Shown here piece after piece: positions 8,835 through 18,204 of a stretch of DNA of 64,000 bases. Both the position numbers and the translations under genes were made by a program. Every line of letters starts with the position of its first letter. Position 1 is the first letter of the stretch. The notes below the pieces were generated by a model. That model did no database searches. It was given only the letters and a program-made list of their open reading frames with translations, and had not been told where the DNA came from. The DNA comes from Pseudomonas sp. G.S.17 (GTDB taxonomy: Bacteria; Pseudomonadota; Gammaproteobacteria; Pseudomonadales; Pseudomonadaceae): NCBI RefSeq assembly GCF_038096165.1, contig NZ_CP151076.1, forward strand, positions 2,415,501 to 2,479,500. Direction: 5' to 3'.

Positions 8835-8887
8835 AAGCCTGCCAAGTCCTGTTTCCTGATAACCCTTCTGTTCAATAACAAGAGCTC

Positions 8888-10519
8888 ATGGCCATGAACC
8901 TACGCAATTTGACCATCGCCCGCCGCGCTGGCCTTGGCTTCACCCTGATTTCCCTGTTGGTTGCTTTGCTGGGTTGGTTCGCGTTGGCGCAGATGTCGGC
9001 CATTCGCCAGAGCGAATTGGCGGTTGAAAGCAACTGGATGCCGAGCATGCGGGTGGTCAGCGATATTCGGGAAAACATGCTGCGTATCCGCACTATCTCG
9101 CTGCGTATGGCGCTGGACCCAGACCCAAAGAACATCGCTACCTACCGCGGTCAGCTGGATGTACGTAATCAGGACCTGAATAAAAAGCTCGATACGTTGA
9201 GCGCCTTTGTCGATACCCCGGAAGAAAAGGTTCTCAATGACCAGTTCCGCATAACGCTGGGCGACTATCAGAAAGGGCTCGAGCGTTCCTTCGTCCTGGC
9301 GGCTCAGAACGACCGCGACGCGCTGAATAAGCTGCTGCTGGTGGACATGAAGCCGATCGTCGACGGTTCCGGCAAGCAACTCAGTGATTTTGGCGAGTTC
9401 TACGCAAATCAGGTTGACGCCGAAGGCCAGGCTGCCGAGGCGCAATACAGTAAATCAAAGACCATCGTCCTGTTCTTCGTGGTCATTGCCGGGCTGGGCA
9501 CCATCGTCCTGGCCTTGTGGTTGACGCGCAGTATCGTGCGCCCGCTGCACACCGCCGTGATCGCCGCTGAAAGTGTCGCCGCCGGCGACCTCACGCAAAC
9601 CATTCACGTGGATGGCAATGACGAAGTCACACGTCTGTTGGCCGCTCTGGAAAAAATGCAGGGCAATCTGCGTTCGGCCATGCGTCATATCGGCAGCTCG
9701 GCGACCCAGCTAGCGTCGGCGGCGACTGAACTCAATTCGGTGACCGAAGACAGCTACCGTGGCCTGCACCAGCAGAACGCCGAAATCGATCAAGCGGCCA
9801 CCGCCATCAATGAGATGACCTCGGCGGTGGAAGAAGTGGCGCGCAACGCCGTGTCGACTTCCGATGCTTCCAACCAATCCAACGTTTCGGCCCAGGCCGG
9901 GCAGGCTCGGGTGGTGGACACGGTGCAGTCGATCCAGACCCTTACCGATAACGTTCAGGCAACCTCGAAACTGGTGCAGAACCTCGCGGATCAGTCCCAG
10001 GATATCGGCAAGGTGCTGGACGTGATTCGCTCGATTGCCGAGCAGACCAACCTTCTGGCACTCAACGCCGCCATTGAAGCCGCACGGGCAGGGGAATCAG
10101 GACGCGGTTTCGCAGTAGTGGCCGATGAAGTCCGGGCCCTGGCGCACCGCACTCAGCAGTCGACGCTGGAAATCGACAAGATGGTCACGGCGATGCGCAG
10201 TGGTTCCGCTCAGGCGCTGGAATCGATGCAGACCAGCAGTCAGCGCGCGGGCGAAACTCTTTCTCTGGCGCAAGGCGCTGGGGTATCGCTGAGCGATATC
10301 ACCGCGTCGATCAACCAGATTTCCGAGCGCAACCTGGTCATCGCCAGCGCTGCTGAAGAGCAGGCGCAAGTGGCGCGGGAAGTGGATCGCAATATCGTCA
10401 ATATCCGTGATCTGTCCATGCAATCGACCCATGGCGCCAATCAGATCAGCGCGTCGAGTCATGAGCTGTCGCGTCTGGCCGTGGAGTTGAACGCGGTGGT
10501 GGCTCGCTTCAAGGTCTGA
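8888..10519 (+). CDS. Methyl-accepting chemotaxis protein (4HB-type sensor)
   Basis: A 543-residue chemoreceptor. A first membrane helix lies at about residues 12-32. A roughly 160-residue periplasmic four-helix-bundle sensor follows, then a second membrane helix ([20 protein letters not shown]), a HAMP domain and a long cytoplasmic coiled coil. The highly conserved CheA/CheW-binding hairpin is present ([19 protein letters not shown] near residue 385). It signals ligand binding to the flagellar motor; the ligand is unknown. Two ATGs two codons apart are possible starts. The gene stands alone. Confidence 0.93.
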   Translation: MAMNLRNLTIARRAGLGFTLISLLVALLGWFALAQMSAIRQSELAVESNWMPSMRVVSDIRENMLRIRTISLRMALDPDPKNIATYRGQLDVRNQDLNKKLDTLSAFVDTPEEKVLNDQFRITLGDYQKGLERSFVLAAQNDRDALNKLLLVDMKPIVDGSGKQLSDFGEFYANQVDAEGQAAEAQYSKSKTIVLFFVVIAGLGTIVLALWLTRSIVRPLHTAVIAAESVAAGDLTQTIHVDGNDEVTRLLAALEKMQGNLRSAMRHIGSSATQLASAATELNSVTEDSYRGLHQQNAEIDQAATAINEMTSAVEEVARNAVSTSDASNQSNVSAQAGQARVVDTVQSIQTLTDNVQATSKLVQNLADQSQDIGKVLDVIRSIAEQTNLLALNAAIEAARAGESGRGFAVVADEVRALAHRTQQSTLEIDKMVTAMRSGSAQALESMQTSSQRAGETLSLAQGAGVSLSDITASINQISERNLVIASAAEEQAQVAREVDRNIVNIRDLSMQSTHGANQISASSHELSRLAVELNAVVARFKV

Positions 10520-10658
10520 AGCAGCATTCATCTGTCGAGGTATAACGGCGAGCTGTCCACGTGCTGGACCGCTTGCCGCTGGCCGTCCGGGCCGGGCATG
10601 ATTCGCCACGGCCGATCATCCCGGCCATCGGACTATCGACAGAGGCGAAACAGCTTCC

Positions 10659-11903
10659 ATGGACAATAAAAATCACACCTTCAGCAGCTGGCTGCGCGCG
10701 CCGGCCCACCATGATTGGCTGGCTCGCGAAGGCAGCCGCCTGCTGAGTTTCGCCAAGGCTTCGCGCCTGCCCCAAGGGTTTGGCAATCTGGACGCACGCG
10801 GCGTACTGCCTGCCGACGCCCGTGCCGAAACCATGAATACCGCCCGCATGACCCACAGTTTCGCCATGGCCCACGTGCGCGGCATACCCGGTTGCGCGGC
10901 ATTGGTGGATCACGGCATTGCGGCGCTCGCCGGGCCGCTGCGCGACGCCGAGCACGGTGGCTGGTTCAGCGGGCCGCTTGACGATGGCCGCAAGGCTGAT
11001 AAGCAAGCCTACCTGCACGCGTTTGTCGCGTTGGCGGCCAGCTCCGCTGTGGTGGCGGGGCGCGCGGGCGCGCAAGAGCTGTTGTCGGACGCGATCCAGA
11101 TCATCCAGCGCCGCTTCTGGAGCGAAGCGGAAGGCACCATGCGCGAATCCTTCGCTCGGGACTGGAGCGGCGAAGAGCAATATCGCGGCGCCAACAGCAA
11201 TATGCACAGCACCGAAGCCTTTCTGGCCCTGGCCGATGTGACCGGCGACGCGCAATGGCTGGATCGCGCGCTGCGCATCGTCGAACGGGTGATTCACGGT
11301 CACGCCGCCGCCAATGACTTTCAGGTGGTCGAGCACTTCAGCCAACGCTGGGAACCATTGCCCGACTATAACCACGACAATCCCGCCGACGGCTTTCGCC
11401 CGTTCGGCACCACGCCGGGCCATGCGTTTGAATGGGCGCGCCTGTTGTTGCATCTGGAAGCGGCACGGCAACGGGCGCATCTGCCCACGCCGGCCTGGCT
11501 GCTGAAAGATGCGCAGCAGTTGTTCGCCAGCGCCTGCCGCAATGCCTGGGCAGTCGATGGCTTGCCGGGGATCGTCTACACCCTGGACTGGCAGAATCGC
11601 CCGGTGGTGCGTCATCGTCTGCATTGGGTGCACTGCGAGGCAGCCGCCGCTGCCGCAGCCTTGTTACAACGCACTGACGAAAAGCAGTATGAAGACTGGT
11701 ATCGCCGCTTCTGGGAGTTCAACGAAACCCTGTTCATCGACTATGCGCAGGGCAGCTGGCACCACGAACTCAATCCACAAAATCAGCCAAGCGCTGATAT
11801 CTGGGCTGGCAAACCCGACCTGTATCACGCCTATCAGGCGACAGTCCTGCCGGTGCTGCCGTTGGCGCCCAGTTTGACGACGGGATTGGCGGCGATGGGG
11901 TAG
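10659..11903 (+). CDS. AGE-family sugar isomerase (D-mannose isomerase/YihS-like)
   Basis: A 414-residue protein of the N-acylglucosamine 2-epimerase superfamily, an (alpha/alpha)6 barrel. Family landmarks include MNTARMTHSFAMAHVRG near residue 60, GAxSNMHSTEAFLAL-type sequence near residue 185 (GANSNMHSTEAFLALAD) and TTPGHAFEWARLLLHLE near residue 250, which supply active-site histidines and arginines. Bacterial members interconvert mannose, fructose and related aldose-ketose pairs. Length and motifs fit D-mannose isomerase best. It is monocistronic here, with a repeat-rich gap downstream. Confidence 0.85.
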   Translation: MDNKNHTFSSWLRAPAHHDWLAREGSRLLSFAKASRLPQGFGNLDARGVLPADARAETMNTARMTHSFAMAHVRGIPGCAALVDHGIAALAGPLRDAEHGGWFSGPLDDGRKADKQAYLHAFVALAASSAVVAGRAGAQELLSDAIQIIQRRFWSEAEGTMRESFARDWSGEEQYRGANSNMHSTEAFLALADVTGDAQWLDRALRIVERVIHGHAAANDFQVVEHFSQRWEPLPDYNHDNPADGFRPFGTTPGHAFEWARLLLHLEAARQRAHLPTPAWLLKDAQQLFASACRNAWAVDGLPGIVYTLDWQNRPVVRHRLHWVHCEAAAAAAALLQRTDEKQYEDWYRRFWEFNETLFIDYAQGSWHHELNPQNQPSADIWAGKPDLYHAYQATVLPVLPLAPSLTTGLAAMG

Positions 11904-11960
11904 TTTGCCAAACAGGGTTGTTGATCGAGTACATATCCGTTGCTGCGGTAACGGCGACTC

Positions 11961-12310
11961 AGGGTTCCGCCCTGACGGCGGGTTACTTGGAAAAGCGCCA
12001 AGTAACCAAGCGCTCTCGCCCCTGACGTCCGGTGGTTCGCCTGGGCTCACCATACCCTCGCTCCGGTCTTGCTCCGTGGGCCCGCCGCCATCGGCCATCC
12101 CTGGCCAAGGGCGGCTAACCCGGCATCCATGCCGGGTTGCCCACTGCGCAAAACCTGCGCTCGGCCTTCCGACGGGGCAGGTCAAGATCAAAAGCCAAAG
12201 CCAAAGCCAAATCAACAGCCAGAACAGGTTTGTGGGAGCGAGCAATGCGTCCAGCAGTCAACACCGGCCCCGTTGGAGCGAGGCTTGCCCGCGAAGAACG
12301 ATGACGCGGT
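11961..12310. repeat. Dispersed Pseudomonas intergenic element with several hairpins
   Basis: The gap between the sugar isomerase and exonuclease III (11904-12389) holds no convincing gene. It carries a chain of palindromes: cagggttccgccctg at 11961-11975, a 10-bp perfect stem at 11982-11991/11999-12008 (ggttacttgg/ccaagtaacc), and a 9-bp stem at 12117-12125/12130-12138 (aacccggca/tgccgggtt). A short aaagcc tandem lies near 12190-12210, and a REP core gttggagcgaggcttgcc begins near 12270. The overall look matches repeated intergenic elements of Pseudomonas that are often mis-annotated as a Trp/Leu-rich ORF. Confidence 0.55.
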
Positions 12311-12389
12311 AGTGCTGGATCACCGAGGCGTCTGATTCGCCAACAAGTCCGAACGCCGCCCGTGTGCTGCTGGCGGGGATTGTGTTCGA

Positions 12390-13178
12390 TCAATCCCCCA
12401 TATCCAGCTCAACCCACGTCGGCGCGTGATCGCTGGCGTGGGGCAGGTCGCGGGGCCAGCGGTCTACGCCAGCGTTGGTCAAGCGCGCGGTGGTTTCGGC
12501 ATTGAGCAGCAGGTGATCGATCCGCAGCCCCGAATTGGTTTTCCAGTGATTGCGGAAATAGTCCCAGAACGTATAAATCCGCTCGTCCGGAAACTGCGCA
12601 CGCAAGGCGTCGGTCCAGCCCTGGTCGAGGAGGCGCTGAAAACACTCGCGGCTTTCCGGTTGCAGCAGCGCGTCCTTGAGCCATGAGCGAGTGTTGTAGA
12701 TGTCTTCATCGGTCGGCACCACGTTGTAGTCGCCAGCCAGCACCACCGGATGGCCGCTGGCGTACAGCGACGCGGCGTGGGCGATGAGCTTTTCGAACCA
12801 CGCCAGTTTGTAATCAAACTTGGGCCCCGGCTGCGGGTTGCCATTGGGCAGGTACAGACAACCGACGATCACCCCATGGGCGGCTGCCTCCAGATACCGG
12901 CTGTGGCTGTCTTTTTCATTGCCCGGCAGGCCGCGGCGGATTTCCAGCGGTTCCATGCCCTTGGCGAGGATCGCCACGCCGTTCCAGGAAGTTTGCCCGT
13001 GCCAGATTGCGCCGTACCCGGCATCGCGGATATCACCGATGGGGAACGCCAGGTCGGTCGCCTTGAGTTCCTGCAGGCAGACGATATCGGGAGCTTCGCG
13101 GTCCAGCCATTCCAGCAGGATCGGAAGCCGGGCGCGAATGCCGTTGATGTTGAAAGTAGCAATTTTAAGCGGATCCAC
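12390..13178 (-). CDS. xthA: Exodeoxyribonuclease III
   Basis: A 262-residue Mg-dependent AP endonuclease/3'-5' exonuclease of the base-excision repair pathway. All catalytic signatures are visible: NINGIRAR at 10-17, LQELK with metal-binding Glu37, GDYNVVP with Asp150/Asn152, the late RIDHLL motif, and SDHAP with Asp250/His251. The length is standard. The AbrB-type membrane gene lies upstream on the same strand with about 72 bp between them. Confidence 0.96.
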   Translation of the reverse strand: MDPLKIATFNINGIRARLPILLEWLDREAPDIVCLQELKATDLAFPIGDIRDAGYGAIWHGQTSWNGVAILAKGMEPLEIRRGLPGNEKDSHSRYLEAAAHGVIVGCLYLPNGNPQPGPKFDYKLAWFEKLIAHAASLYASGHPVVLAGDYNVVPTDEDIYNTRSWLKDALLQPESRECFQRLLDQGWTDALRAQFPDERIYTFWDYFRNHWKTNSGLRIDHLLLNAETTARLTNAGVDRWPRDLPHASDHAPTWVELDMGD

Positions 13179-13250
13179 GGGGGCGTTCCTCTCAGGTGCA
13201 ACAGCCGATAGCTATTTGAGAGGTCCGTGGACAAGAGATTCAATGCGTTT

Positions 13251-14372
13251 TCAATGGGCTTGCGCAGTTTTTGGCGTGGTCAGGCGAATGATCTGCCGCG
13301 CGAAGAAAGCGCCGGTGAGAATCACGCCGATCAAGCGCAGGGTTTGCATGGCCAATACGAAACCCACATCGGAGTGGGTATCGATGGCGATGATCGCCAT
13401 GGCATCCAGCCCGCCCGGACTGGTGGCCAGATAGACCGAGAGGAAATCCTTGCCAAGCATGACGGCGATCAACCAGGCGGAGAGGGCACACAGCACAATC
13501 AGCAGCAACGAGCCCGCAATCATTGCCGGTAGGCGGCGCCAGACATAGCTGATCGTTGGCCGATCGAAACGCAAGCCAACATAACTGCCGATAGCGCCAT
13601 AAGCCAGGGCGAGCATCCACGACGGCAGGGTGATTTGCAGCACCCCGCTCAATTGCAGCGCACCGCCAATCAACAGCGGCCCCATCAACGCCCCGGCCGG
13701 CATGCGTTTGGCGACAAAGATACCGAAAACGATCACGCCCAGACTCAGGGCGAAACTCAGCAGATTCAGGCCTTCCACTGCGATATCTCGTGCATGAGCC
13801 TGGGTACCGCCGCCTTCCACGCCAATCAGACGACTGACCAGCGCGCCGATAGTGACCACGCAGACCACACGCACATATTGCATGGTCGCAACCACGCGGG
13901 AATCGGCGCCGTAATCCTCGGACATGGCGACCATTGCCGATGCCGCACCCGGCGAAGTGCCCCAGGCGGCTGTACTGCCGGAGATGCCCGCATAGCGCAC
14001 CAAGGCCAAGCCAACCACAGCGCTGAGCAGCACGATCAGCACGGTGGCGAACAACATCACGTACCAGGACTGCACGACAGTCACCAACACGGCCATGCTC
14101 ATTGAGTGCGCAACCAGTGCACCGACCGTGCCCTGACCCAGCTGAAACGCGATCCTGGGCATGCGAATGCTGGCCCCGGAAACGCCGAAACCAATAGCCA
14201 CCAGCATCGGGCCGAGGAATAGCGCAGCGGGAATTTGCCAGTACATCAACAGCTGCCCGACCGCTCCGGCGATCAGGATCAAACCGAACCATTGCAGTGT
14301 GGGAGGAAGGGTGTGAAGGGAAAAGCGTGGTGCGCGCAGCAAGGGAGAGCTCCCGTAACGGTAGACGCTCAT
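13251..14372 (-). CDS. AbrB-family membrane protein (putative transporter)
   Basis: About 373 residues with 10 or more hydrophobic segments arranged as two similar halves. This matches the bacterial AbrB-type membrane family (unrelated to the DNA-binding AbrB), which shows repeated GP(M/L)L-type turns such as LFLGPMLVAIGFG and ALMGPLLIGGALQ. Function is unknown; transport is inferred. The ATG at 14372 (MSVYRYG) was preferred over an upstream TTG at 14408. A LysR gene starts 90 bp away on the other strand and probably controls it. The overlapping 387-codon frame on the same strand is a high-GC shadow. Confidence 0.82.
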   Translation of the reverse strand: MSVYRYGSSPLLRAPRFSLHTLPPTLQWFGLILIAGAVGQLLMYWQIPAALFLGPMLVAIGFGVSGASIRMPRIAFQLGQGTVGALVAHSMSMAVLVTVVQSWYVMLFATVLIVLLSAVVGLALVRYAGISGSTAAWGTSPGAASAMVAMSEDYGADSRVVATMQYVRVVCVVTIGALVSRLIGVEGGGTQAHARDIAVEGLNLLSFALSLGVIVFGIFVAKRMPAGALMGPLLIGGALQLSGVLQITLPSWMLALAYGAIGSYVGLRFDRPTISYVWRRLPAMIAGSLLLIVLCALSAWLIAVMLGKDFLSVYLATSPGGLDAMAIIAIDTHSDVGFVLAMQTLRLIGVILTGAFFARQIIRLTTPKTAQAH

Positions 14373-14462
14373 CGAGGCATCCAGTGCTGGCAAGTATCGA
14401 CACTGCAACCGATCAAGTCTATTTTCTAATAATCATGAATTGATAACTTTGGTTGATGAATT

Positions 14463-15365
14463 ATGGATCTTCGCGATCTTACCTATTTTGAAACGATCGC
14501 CGAGCTGGGCCACCTGGGTCGGGCTGCGCAGAAACTCAACCGCAGCCAGCCCGCGCTGACCAAAAGCATCCAGCGTCTGGAAGAATCATTCGGCACCAAG
14601 CTGTTCCAGCGCGATGGCCGACGTATCAAGCTGACGCCGGTCGGTGAGCTGTTGCAGGCGCGGGGCAAGGTCCTGCAGCAGAGCATCGCTCAGACCCAGC
14701 GCGAGGTGCGGGATTTTGCCAGCGGTGCGGTGGGCAACATTCGTCTGGGCTGCGCGGCGACCATGGCCGAATACCTGTTGCCGAAGCTGACCTCGGCATT
14801 GCTGCAACGGGCGCCGGACATCACCTTGAAAATGGTCATCGGCCAGGACGACCTGCTGCGCGAGTCGCTGCGTTCCGGCCAGCTGGACATGATCATCTGC
14901 TCGCTGATCACCGATGACGAACAGTGCGAGAGTCATGCAATCCTCAAGGATGAAGCTGTGGTCATCGCCAGCAAGGATCATCCGATTTTCAAGACCCGCT
15001 ACACCATGGAGGACCTGGCGAGGTATCGCTGGGTATTGCCACCGGTGGGGGTTTCTTCGCGCAAATGGCTGGACGAAGCCTTTTTAAGGCATCGTTTTCC
15101 GTTGCCGGTGGTGCAGATCGAGGCCAACTCTATTCCGCTGCTGCCCGGCCTGATCGAGCGCACCAGTCTGCTGAGCTTCACCGCCCGGGAGACCCTGGAG
15201 TTTGGCAACAATATGCAACGTTTGCGCGAAGTGGCGCTGGAACACACGACGATGAAGCGCACCATCGGCTGCACGGTGCGCAAGGGTGGCTATCTGTCGC
15301 CTGCGGCCCAGGCCATGGTGCAGATGTTGCGCGACAGCAGCGGGGAATTTTTGAGCTGGACGTGA
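14463..15365 (+). CDS. LysR-family transcriptional regulator
   Basis: A 300-residue LysR protein. It has an N-terminal helix-turn-helix (GRAAQKLNRSQPALTKSIQRL, about residues 18-38) and a C-terminal effector domain. It is divergent from the AbrB-type membrane gene across a short AT-rich gap (14373-14462), the classic place for a LysR operator. The effector is unknown. Confidence 0.92.
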   Translation: MDLRDLTYFETIAELGHLGRAAQKLNRSQPALTKSIQRLEESFGTKLFQRDGRRIKLTPVGELLQARGKVLQQSIAQTQREVRDFASGAVGNIRLGCAATMAEYLLPKLTSALLQRAPDITLKMVIGQDDLLRESLRSGQLDMIICSLITDDEQCESHAILKDEAVVIASKDHPIFKTRYTMEDLARYRWVLPPVGVSSRKWLDEAFLRHRFPLPVVQIEANSIPLLPGLIERTSLLSFTARETLEFGNNMQRLREVALEHTTMKRTIGCTVRKGGYLSPAAQAMVQMLRDSSGEFLSWT

Positions 15366-15464
15366 TGCGGGTAGCTCCATTTCTGCGCGCACTGGGTTAG
15401 CCTGTGGCTTATACGGGGGTGAACGGCACCCTCGATCGAGGAAAACGATCAGGAGCAGGACACG

Positions 15465-15695
15465 ATGCAGAGCCACCTACATTCGCTGAGCCATCAGGCG
15501 TTGATGCCGCTTTTCGCCACCAGCGATCACCACTTTGGCGGTGATCAGTCGCCCCTCAATGACGCCGATGCCGACGAAGATACCGACCCGGAAGGCTATC
15601 TGGATCTGGATGAACTGGGGCTGGATGAATTCAGCGACTCGGACAAGCTGGACCCGATCTTCGGCAGCGATGTAGGTTCTTCATCGCTGAATTGA
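15465..15695 (+). CDS. Small acidic hypothetical protein
   Basis: A 76-residue protein of unknown function. After a His/Ser-rich N-terminus, residues 30-65 are strongly acidic (DADADEDTDPEGYLDLDELG and a later LDEFSDSDKLD), with no membrane segment or signal peptide. AGGAGCAGG precedes the ATG at good spacing, supporting a real gene. The 3' end overlaps the convergent deoxyribosyltransferase gene by 15 bp. The composition could suit a metal-binding or nucleic-acid-mimicking protein, but nothing in the sequence decides this. Confidence 0.7.
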   Translation: MQSHLHSLSHQALMPLFATSDHHFGGDQSPLNDADADEDTDPEGYLDLDELGLDEFSDSDKLDPIFGSDVGSSSLN

Positions 15696-16193
15696 CGCCA
15701 GATGCAGCGACAACGCTTCGACGCCCAGCTCCACGGTCGAGCTGGCTCCGGCCCAGGTACATGCCAGCATCAGGTTGCGCGGCAGGCCGAAATCTTCCAC
15801 CACATAACCTTTTGCATCGCAGCCGTTGCCATCATGTGGCACCAGATCGCGCAGAGATGGCACCGGCTCGAAATACACCCAGACCGGTTTGTTCAGCGCG
15901 ATCGCCATGCCGACTTCAAACGCCGTGCCCGAATCGGGTTCAAGGCCGCGAAACACATTGAGGTTGGCCAGCACCGCCGAGCAGCGCTGGATCATGGCGA
16001 TGTTCATCGAGCAGATCATGCTGGCGGTTGCTTCGGGCGACAGCTGCGGGACGACTTCGTTGTCGAAGGGGTACAAGCCTTCCAGGCCGTGGGCGCTACA
16101 CAGAGCCTTGAGGTAGTTGCCGTGTTCGATGGCGTCCTGACGGAACACGTCAAAGCCGGCCAGATAAATCTGCGGGGCAGTACGGATGTGCAT
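15681..16193 (-). CDS. Nucleoside 2-deoxyribosyltransferase family protein
   Basis: A 170-residue protein of the nucleoside 2-deoxyribosyltransferase fold, which transfers deoxyribose between bases or hydrolyses deoxynucleotides. It shows the start IYLAGFDVF and the active-site segment LEPDSGTAFEVGMA, where Glu93 is the expected nucleophile. Members act in nucleotide salvage or pool clean-up. It ends by overlapping the small acidic-protein gene and is divergent from the VRR-NUC nuclease gene. The exact substrate cannot be told. Confidence 0.88.
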   Translation of the reverse strand: MHIRTAPQIYLAGFDVFRQDAIEHGNYLKALCSAHGLEGLYPFDNEVVPQLSPEATASMICSMNIAMIQRCSAVLANLNVFRGLEPDSGTAFEVGMAIALNKPVWVYFEPVPSLRDLVPHDGNGCDAKGYVVEDFGLPRNLMLACTWAGASSTVELGVEALSLHLASIQR

Positions 16194-16353
16194 GGCGTTC
16201 TCCAGTGAGCCGGTCGCATCGGGGAATTCTATACCCTGCGCGTGGGATGACTCACGTGATCCGGACCTTGCGTCGCCACCATTTATCCGGCCGCCGGTAA
16301 CCAGAGTGGAATCTGTACGGATAACCAGTATCCTTGAGCGACCTTTCCCACGC

Positions 16354-18045
16354 GTGAACCCGGCCGTGCCTACGTTAGAACTGGAAAACCCTTTCTACTA
16401 CCTCGATAACTTTCGTCAGGTCCTGGCCTGGATCGCCCAGCGCTATGACGATTTGCTCGATGAGCAGGAACGGCATTTCATCACCACCTTCGACGCGTTG
16501 CCGCAACCCGCACAAGGGCTGCTGGTGCGCATGGTCATGCGCAAGGGCCTGTTGTTTCGGGCCAGCAAGCTCAGTTACGAAGAAATCGGTGATACCCGGC
16601 TGGCGGTCATGCCGTTGTTGCACACCGGTTGGGTCGATCCTCGGCCGGCGTTGAGCCTCGAACAACTCTTCGCCTTGCTGCGCAAGGCGGAACTGAGCCA
16701 GTGTTTCAAGCATCACGGGGTAAAGGGCGTCGAACGCAAAACCGAGCTGCTCGCCCGATTGCAGCCATTGCATGAGTCGGCGCTGGCGCTGGACGAATGG
16801 TTCGCCGAGATCGACGACAAGGTTTTCCAGCTGACCGTCATGCCCATCTGCGACCGGCTGCGGCTGTTGTATTTCGGCAATCTGTACCAGGAATGGTCCG
16901 AGTTCGTGCTGGCTGATCTGGGCATCTACCGCTATGAGAAAGTCGAATTTTCCCCGCAGTCCCGAGGCATTGCCGAGCGTGCGGACATCGACACCTGCCT
17001 GGCGCTGCACCTGTGTCGTCAAGCTTTGGATGATGCAGCGGATCTGACCGAGCTGGCGCTCGCGGCCATCGCGATCAATACCTCGAACCCATGGTTACGC
17101 ATGCGGCATGGCAAATTGCTGTTTCAGATCGGGCAGCAGGCCGAGCGCTTGCAGGATTGGCCACTGGCGTTGCGCGTCTATGAACAAAGCCAATATCCCG
17201 GAGCGCGCTCCCGGCGAATTCGCGTGCTGGAGCGCAGCGCCGAGTATGCGCAGGCCTTGGTCTTGCTGGAGCACGCGCAGGCCGCCCCGGAAAACGACGC
17301 GGAAAAACAGCATCTGCTGCGCATCTTGCCGCGTCTGCAACGCAAGCTGGGCCTGGCCGGCAAGCAACGGCGCGTGGTGCGCGATGTGCAACGGCTGGAC
17401 CTGTGCGTTGCGCCGCGCCCGGATCTGCGCGTCGAGCAATTGATTCAGCTGCATCTGGCCGAGGAGGGCAGCCAGGTGCACTACGTCGAAAACACCCTGA
17501 TCAATTCGTTGTTTGGCCTGCTGTGCTGGCCGGCGATTTTTGCGCCATTGCCCGGGGCGTTCTTTCATCCGTTCCACAGCGGACCTGCGGATTTGCACAG
17601 CCCGGATTTTTATCAACGCCGCGCCGCATTGTTCGAGGAATGCCTGGCGCAGCTGGATTGCGATGCATGGCAGGCCACTATCCGCGAGCACTATCTGAGC
17701 AAGTTCGGCCTGCAATCGCCGTTCGTGTTCTGGGGCGCGCTGACGCCAGAACTGCTGGAACAGGCCTTGCTGTGTTTGCCGGTCGAGCATCTGCGCCACT
17801 GGTTTCGCCGCCTGCTGCTGGACATCAAGGCCAATCGCACCGGCATGCCCGACCTGATCCAGTTTTTCCCGGAGCAGCGCCGCTATCGCATGATCGAAGT
17901 CAAAGGCCCCGGCGACCGCCTGCAGGACAACCAACTGCGCTGGCTGGATTTCTGCGCCGAGCATGGCATGCCGGTGGTGGTGTGTTATGTGCGGTGGGAG
18001 GTTGTGCCGGTGGATGAGGTCAGTTGCACCGGGATATCAGCGTGA
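16354..18045 (+). CDS. FAN1-like VRR-NUC domain nuclease
   Basis: About 563 residues if translation starts at GTG 16354 (VNPAVPTLELENPFYYL). An upstream extension is possible but lies over the divergent gene's promoter region and looks non-conserved. The C-terminal VRR-NUC nuclease domain shows TGMPDLIQF, then MIEVKGPGDRLQDNQ: the Asp, Glu-x-Lys and Gln of a PD-(D/E)XK metal site at about residues 497-525. The long helical N-terminal part matches FAN1, a structure-specific nuclease processing interstrand crosslinks and flaps. DNA repair is inferred from the family. No strong ribosome-binding site supports the start. Confidence 0.86.
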   Translation: MNPAVPTLELENPFYYLDNFRQVLAWIAQRYDDLLDEQERHFITTFDALPQPAQGLLVRMVMRKGLLFRASKLSYEEIGDTRLAVMPLLHTGWVDPRPALSLEQLFALLRKAELSQCFKHHGVKGVERKTELLARLQPLHESALALDEWFAEIDDKVFQLTVMPICDRLRLLYFGNLYQEWSEFVLADLGIYRYEKVEFSPQSRGIAERADIDTCLALHLCRQALDDAADLTELALAAIAINTSNPWLRMRHGKLLFQIGQQAERLQDWPLALRVYEQSQYPGARSRRIRVLERSAEYAQALVLLEHAQAAPENDAEKQHLLRILPRLQRKLGLAGKQRRVVRDVQRLDLCVAPRPDLRVEQLIQLHLAEEGSQVHYVENTLINSLFGLLCWPAIFAPLPGAFFHPFHSGPADLHSPDFYQRRAALFEECLAQLDCDAWQATIREHYLSKFGLQSPFVFWGALTPELLEQALLCLPVEHLRHWFRRLLLDIKANRTGMPDLIQFFPEQRRYRMIEVKGPGDRLQDNQLRWLDFCAEHGMPVVVCYVRWEVVPVDEVSCTGISA

Positions 18046-18065
18046 AAGCGATTCTTCCGCAGCAT

Positions 18066-18180
18066 CGCGCGGCAAATCGTTGGCGAGGCTTGCCCGCGAA
18101 TGAGCCGTAGTAGCGACCGTAGGAGCGACTTTAGTCGCGAGAGCGTCAATTGCCCTCCCGGCTAAAGCCGTTCCTACAGC
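18066..18180. repeat. REP/BIME cluster
   Basis: The gap between the FAN1-like gene and the OprD porin contains a REP core (cgaggcttgcccgcgaatg). It also holds two facing palindromes, gtaggagcgactttagtcgc at about 18119 and cccggctaaagccgttcctac ending about 18178. This is a typical Pseudomonas BIME between converging genes; it could act as a transcript-end stabiliser. No gene is seen in it. Confidence 0.6.
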
Positions 18181-18204
18181 AAGCCTGCAACGAATTCGTA
18201 AGAG

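Noticed and set aside
11664..12245. 193-codon minus-strand ORF with a Trp/Leu-rich start
   Set aside because: It covers the repetitive intergenic element and the end of the sugar isomerase; composition and location fit a spurious call.
13240..14403. 387-codon ORF on the same strand as the AbrB-type gene in another frame
   Set aside because: Its translation is Arg/Gly/Cys-rich without membrane helices or motifs. The alternative frame gives a clean two-half membrane protein.
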